DNA of 5,804 bases from CAVSUR01 sp052143655 (GTDB taxonomy: Bacteria > Actinomycetota > Actinomycetes > Streptosporangiales > Streptosporangiaceae): assembly GCA_052143655.1 (NCBI GenBank), contig JBKQSL010000344.1:1-5804 (forward strand). The letters run 5' to 3'. The translations under genes and the position numbers were made by a program. The notes beneath the pieces are model-generated. The model made no database searches. It was not told the origin of the DNA and worked only from the letters and a program-made list of their open reading frames with translations. The stretch's first letter is position 1. Each line of letters starts with the position of its first letter. Of the stretch, positions 5,347 through 5,804 are shown piece after piece.

Positions 5347-5804
5347 CGGGCGGGTGATGCCGCGGACCTGGACGCGGCCATCGACGCCGGGCGGCGGGCC
5401 GTGGACCTCACCCCGCCGGTCCACCCGGGCCTCGCCGGGTACCTGGCGAACGTCGGTGCCTCCCTGTTCATCCGGTTTGGGCGGGCTGATGATGCCGCGG
5501 ACCTGGACGCGGCCATCGACGCCGAGCGGCGGGCCGTGGACCTCACCCCGCCCGGCGCTCCGAGCCTCGCCGCGCGCCTGGCGGACCTGGGGAGCTCCCT
5601 GCGCATCCGGTTTGAGCGGGCGGGTGATGCAGCGGACCTGGACGCGGCCATCGACGCCGGGCGGCGGGCCGTGGACCTCACCCCGCCCCGCGCCCCGGAC
5701 CTCGCCGGACGCCTGGGGAACCTCGGCAACTTCCAGCACGCCCGGTTTGAGCGGGCGGGTGATGCAGCGGACCTGGACGCGGCTATCGACGCCGGGCGGC
5801 AGGC
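5215..5804 (+). repeat. Tandem 135-bp repeats encoding 45-residue TPR-like units
   Basis: Units begin at 5215 (diverged), 5350, 5485, 5620 and 5755 (cut by the window end), with an exact 135-base period. The GACCTG in the conserved first half recurs at 5365, 5500, 5635 and 5770, and GAGCTG at 5230 holds the same place in the diverged unit. The first half of each unit (GCGGACCTGGACGCGGCC onward to CACCCCGCC) is almost identical between units, while the second half varies more. This points to recent intragenic duplication or gene conversion. Confidence 0.85.
5347..5804 (+). pseudogene. Continuation of the TPR protein after the premature stop (runs off the window)
   Basis: The frame resumes directly after the TAA and stays open for 152 codons to the window end. 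It encodes TPR-like units of the form RAGDAADLDAAIDAGRRAVDLTPP followed by LAxxLxxLGxSLxxRFE, each 45 residues. There is no good restart: an in-frame GTG at 5401 has no ribosome site, and the nearby ATG (5357) is in another frame. Without readthrough it would not be translated. In the family such units form a superhelical protein-binding scaffold ahead of a C-terminal effector domain, which would lie beyond base 5804. The near-identity of the units argues that the frame was under selection until recently. Confidence 0.65.

Noticed and set aside
4903..5739. Long open frame on the complement across the TPR repeats (and a shorter one at 5343-5729)
   Set aside because: It is antisense to the repeat units. 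Its repetitive VHGPPPGVDGRVQVR pattern follows from the repeated DNA, and the + strand reading gives recognisable TPR units.

Overview
The window is very G+C-rich with strongly G/C-biased third codon positions. Its protein families are ones typical of filamentous actinomycetes (Streptomyces, Frankia, Actinomadura and relatives). It reads as an accessory, insertion-sequence-rich region rather than core chromosome. No tRNA, rRNA or CRISPR array is visible.

Layout: (1) 2-61, + strand, looks like the last 19 codons of a gene that begins before the window. (2) 62-870 has no convincing gene but carries a cluster of dyads around 179-264, a GC-rich palindrome knot near 430-467, and a lone hairpin at 674-689 that resembles half of a type I-E CRISPR repeat. 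(3) 871-1908, - strand, is an apparently intact IS110-family transposase (DEDD plus C-terminal Tnp_20 domain). (4) 1909-2291 is the non-coding space between two head-to-head IS110 transposase genes. It holds folded sequence where IS110-group elements encode their bridge RNA. (5) 2292-3506, + strand, is a second, different IS110 transposase broken by two frameshifts. A perfect TTGACA sits at its 3' end, followed by a hairpin between convergent genes. (6) 3629-4704, - strand, is a two-gene operon with a 4-bp ATGA overlap: a small cysteine-rich, probably zinc-binding protein followed by a three-helix membrane protein. (7) From 4816, + strand, a divergent gene encodes the N-terminal part of a tetratricopeptide (TPR) protein of the kind that in actinomycetes usually ends in a CHAT protease domain. 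It is interrupted by an in-frame TAA at 5344-5346, after which the same frame continues through near-identical 135-bp repeats to the window end.

How it fits together: the two IS110 copies probably mark an insertion hot spot beside a divergent Zn-protein / membrane-protein / TPR(-CHAT) cassette. The two cassette promoters face away from each other across 111 bp. Both genes start about 10 bases after the same octamer GGAACGGG, and a GGTTA-G-TAACC dyad lies in the middle, which suggests joint control. My inference is that the cassette belongs to the multi-component signalling or conflict systems common in multicellular actinomycetes, with the TPR component now damaged. No function is demonstrated by the sequence alone.
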